Source: Candidatus Poribacteria bacterium
GTDB lineage: Bacteria > Poribacteria > WGA-4E > UBA9662
Direction: 5' to 3'
Length of the DNA stretch: 6,986 nt
Assembly (NCBI GenBank): GCA_002699335.1
Contig: PACG01000222.1
Span: forward strand, 2,452-9,437
The translations under genes and the position numbers were made by a program. Of the stretch, positions 5,876 to 6,986 are shown piece by piece (within the stretch, counting starts at the first letter, position 1; each line of letters starts with the position of its first letter). The notes under the pieces were generated by a model that was given only the letters and a program-made list of their open reading frames with translations, ran no database searches and was not told the origin of the DNA.

Positions 5876-6247
5876 TCATGGAAGTACGACAAGAACACGT
5901 CCATCCTCGATGTGAACATCATATCGTTTGACTTTGATTCGGTCTGGTTCCAGCAATGAACAACCGGTGTGAATATCAACCTTCCAACCGTGCCAGGGAC
6001 ACACTATACATTCACCTTGACGTAGGAGTTTTGACTCTTTTCCAGGGTGATTGGCGACTACTTCTCCTGTTAATAAACCATTAGATAGTTTCGCTCCGCG
6101 GTGAGGACACGCGTCCCGGATTGCAAAAAACTTATTTTCCTGTCGGACGAGAACTACATCTATGTCTGCTACATGTATGGCGTAGAGCTTTCCTGATTCG
6201 AACGTATTGACCTGTCCAATGTCGTAACTATGGCCGGGTATCTGCAT
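5876..6247 (-). CDS. Rieske [2Fe-2S] ferredoxin-like protein
   Basis: A 123-residue soluble protein made of a single Rieske domain. The cluster ligands are C47 and H49 in 'ACPHRGAKLSNG' and C83 and H86 in 'CPWHGW', followed by 'DIHTGCSL'. There is no signal peptide or membrane anchor, so a cytoplasmic electron-transfer partner or the small oxygenase-associated ferredoxin type is likely. The two ligand pairs are 33 residues apart, about twice the usual 15-17; the extra piece (about 64-80, NHPGKESKLLRQGE) is a loop I recall from an environmental Rieske subgroup. The ATG shares one base with the stop of the upstream amidohydrolase (TAATG), and no Shine-Dalgarno is visible, so translation probably depends on coupling. 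It probably serves the same pathway as the amidohydrolase. No oxygenase alpha subunit is seen in the window. Confidence 0.92.
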   Translation of the reverse strand: MQIPGHSYDIGQVNTFESGKLYAIHVADIDVVLVRQENKFFAIRDACPHRGAKLSNGLLTGEVVANHPGKESKLLRQGECIVCPWHGWKVDIHTGCSLLEPDRIKVKRYDVHIEDGRVLVVLP

Positions 6248-6986
6248 TATGTGGTACTAAGTTGATAGAGTGTGGCAGCGTTTTTCCACATAATTCTTTC
6301 TCGTAATTCACCCGTGATGACGCTTGGTATTGCTTGGTTTGGTGCGTCAAAGTCCCAGTGGGGGTAATCCGTCGCGAACATTAGGAAATCGTCTGATCCG
6401 ATCATATCGAGAATTTGCAAGAGATAGTGAACATTTGGTGGTTCTTCCATGGGTTGAGTTGTTGCTCGGAAGTGTTCTATAATGTACTCACTTGGCAGTT
6501 TTTTCAGCCATGGAACCTCATCACGTAACCCACGATAGTTCTTGTCGAGACGCCACATCAGTGCTGGTAGCCAAGCGAAACCTCCTTCGATCAGAACGAT
6601 CCGTAATTCAGGAAACTTAACGAAGGTTCCTTCACAAACCAAACTTATCACTTGACTTTCAAAAGCTTGAACCATTCCCGTGTGGTCTTCGATATAGTAC
6701 GATGGCCACCCTACTGCTGTAATAGGAACATCGCCTCCTCCACCAAAGTGAATCCCAATAGGCAACCCGGCTTCGCATGCCGCTTTGTAGATCGGATCCA
6801 TGTGCCATTTCCCGTAGGGTGTGCTAGATCGAGCCATTAGCAAAACTTGGACGAAACGATTATCATCTGCAAGGCGGAGTATTTCTTCTGCTGATCCTTC
6901 CGGATCACTTGGGTGAATTAGGATTGAGCCGAGCCACCTTGGATCAGAATCGAGCCAGATAGCCTGTGTCCAGTCGTTGACGGCTC
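6247..6986 (-). CDS. Amidohydrolase family 2 (ACMSD-like) metal-dependent hydrolase, 5'-truncated
   Basis: The frame stays open to the right edge of the window. A TTG at 6843-6841 and the ATG two codons further in are internal, since the upstream residues (NDWTQAIWLDSDPRWLGSIL, IHPSDPEG, and EILRLADDNRFVQVLL) are clearly family sequence. The visible 245 residues cover the C-terminal two thirds to three quarters of a TIM-barrel hydrolase. They include H79 in 'PIGIHFGG', the segment 'FPELRIVLIEGGFAWLP' (124-140), and the metal/catalytic Asp D206 in 'FATDYPHWD'. The N-terminal HxH metal motif lies outside the window. The family catalyses hydrolysis or non-oxidative decarboxylation of cyclic or aromatic acids (for example ACMSD, resorcylate decarboxylases), but the sequence does not say which. 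It is the upstream gene of a pair with the Rieske protein, overlapping by one base. Cytoplasmic. Confidence 0.9.
   Translation of the reverse strand, partial: AVNDWTQAIWLDSDPRWLGSILIHPSDPEGSAEEILRLADDNRFVQVLLMARSSTPYGKWHMDPIYKAACEAGLPIGIHFGGGGDVPITAVGWPSYYIEDHTGMVQAFESQVISLVCEGTFVKFPELRIVLIEGGFAWLPALMWRLDKNYRGLRDEVPWLKKLPSEYIIEHFRATTQPMEEPPNVHYLLQILDMIGSDDFLMFATDYPHWDFDAPNQAIPSVITGELRERIMWKNAATLYQLSTT

Noticed and set aside
5749..5979. Minus-strand frame overlapping the end of the Rieske gene
   Set aside because: It runs through the terminator hairpin and the Rieske gene in another frame; no ribosome binding site or motif.
6835..6843. TTG/ATG as the start of the amidohydrolase
   Set aside because: About 49 further codons upstream encode conserved family sequence to the window edge, so these are internal codons.
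1..6986. CRISPR array, tRNA/rRNA, complete insertion sequence or attachment sites
   Set aside because: No regularly spaced repeats, no tRNA-like cloverleaf, no DDE transposase domain and no paired terminal repeats were seen; the only mobile-element-like signal is the insert inside PhyH-2.

Overview
The window is a stretch of moderately AT-rich bacterial chromosome (Shine-Dalgarno sites, sigma70-like promoters, a signal peptide). Its main feature is three different phytanoyl-CoA dioxygenase (PhyH)-family genes in a row, followed by a secreted small protein and a convergent Rieske/amidohydrolase pair. From general knowledge, dense runs of divergent PhyH paralogs next to Rieske and amidohydrolase genes recall uncultured, often marine or sponge-associated lineages such as Poribacteria, Latescibacteria or Entotheonella. 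No marker gene is present here, so the assignment is only a guess.

Layout, left to right. Positions 1-789 (+) hold the C-terminal part of an aminoglycoside/choline-kinase-like phosphotransferase cut by the window edge. A doubtful 69-residue frame (786-995) overlaps its end. PhyH-1 (1050-2123, +) has the canonical HxD...H...R iron/2-oxoglutarate residues. A 417-nt gap with two sigma70-like promoter candidates and a small palindrome leads to PhyH-2 (2541-3794, +). PhyH-2 is an intact dioxygenase core interrupted near its C terminus by about 170 extra residues, part of which reads like the helix-turn-helix/winged-helix region of IS630-type transposases. A 475-nt gap contains a perfect TATAAT inside a 17-nt palindrome and precedes PhyH-3 (4270-5124, +). 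PhyH-3 carries His-Gly-Gly where the iron-binding HxD would be. A short promoter-bearing gap leads to a secreted His-rich protein with an ABM-like ferredoxin fold (5254-5715, +). A strong hairpin (5763-5796) separates this rightward block from the leftward pair: a Rieske [2Fe-2S] ferredoxin-like protein (5876-6247, -) and, upstream of it and overlapping by one base, an amidohydrolase_2 protein (6247 to beyond 6986, -).

How the genes work together: the large gaps and separate promoter candidates suggest the PhyH genes are transcribed independently rather than as one operon. The Rieske and amidohydrolase genes are clearly coupled. The shared theme is oxidative and hydrolytic modification of small organic molecules, but no substrate or named pathway can be read from the sequence. 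The most unusual object is the PhyH-2 chimera. Next are the HxG variant in PhyH-3 and the palindrome/TATAAT element upstream of it.
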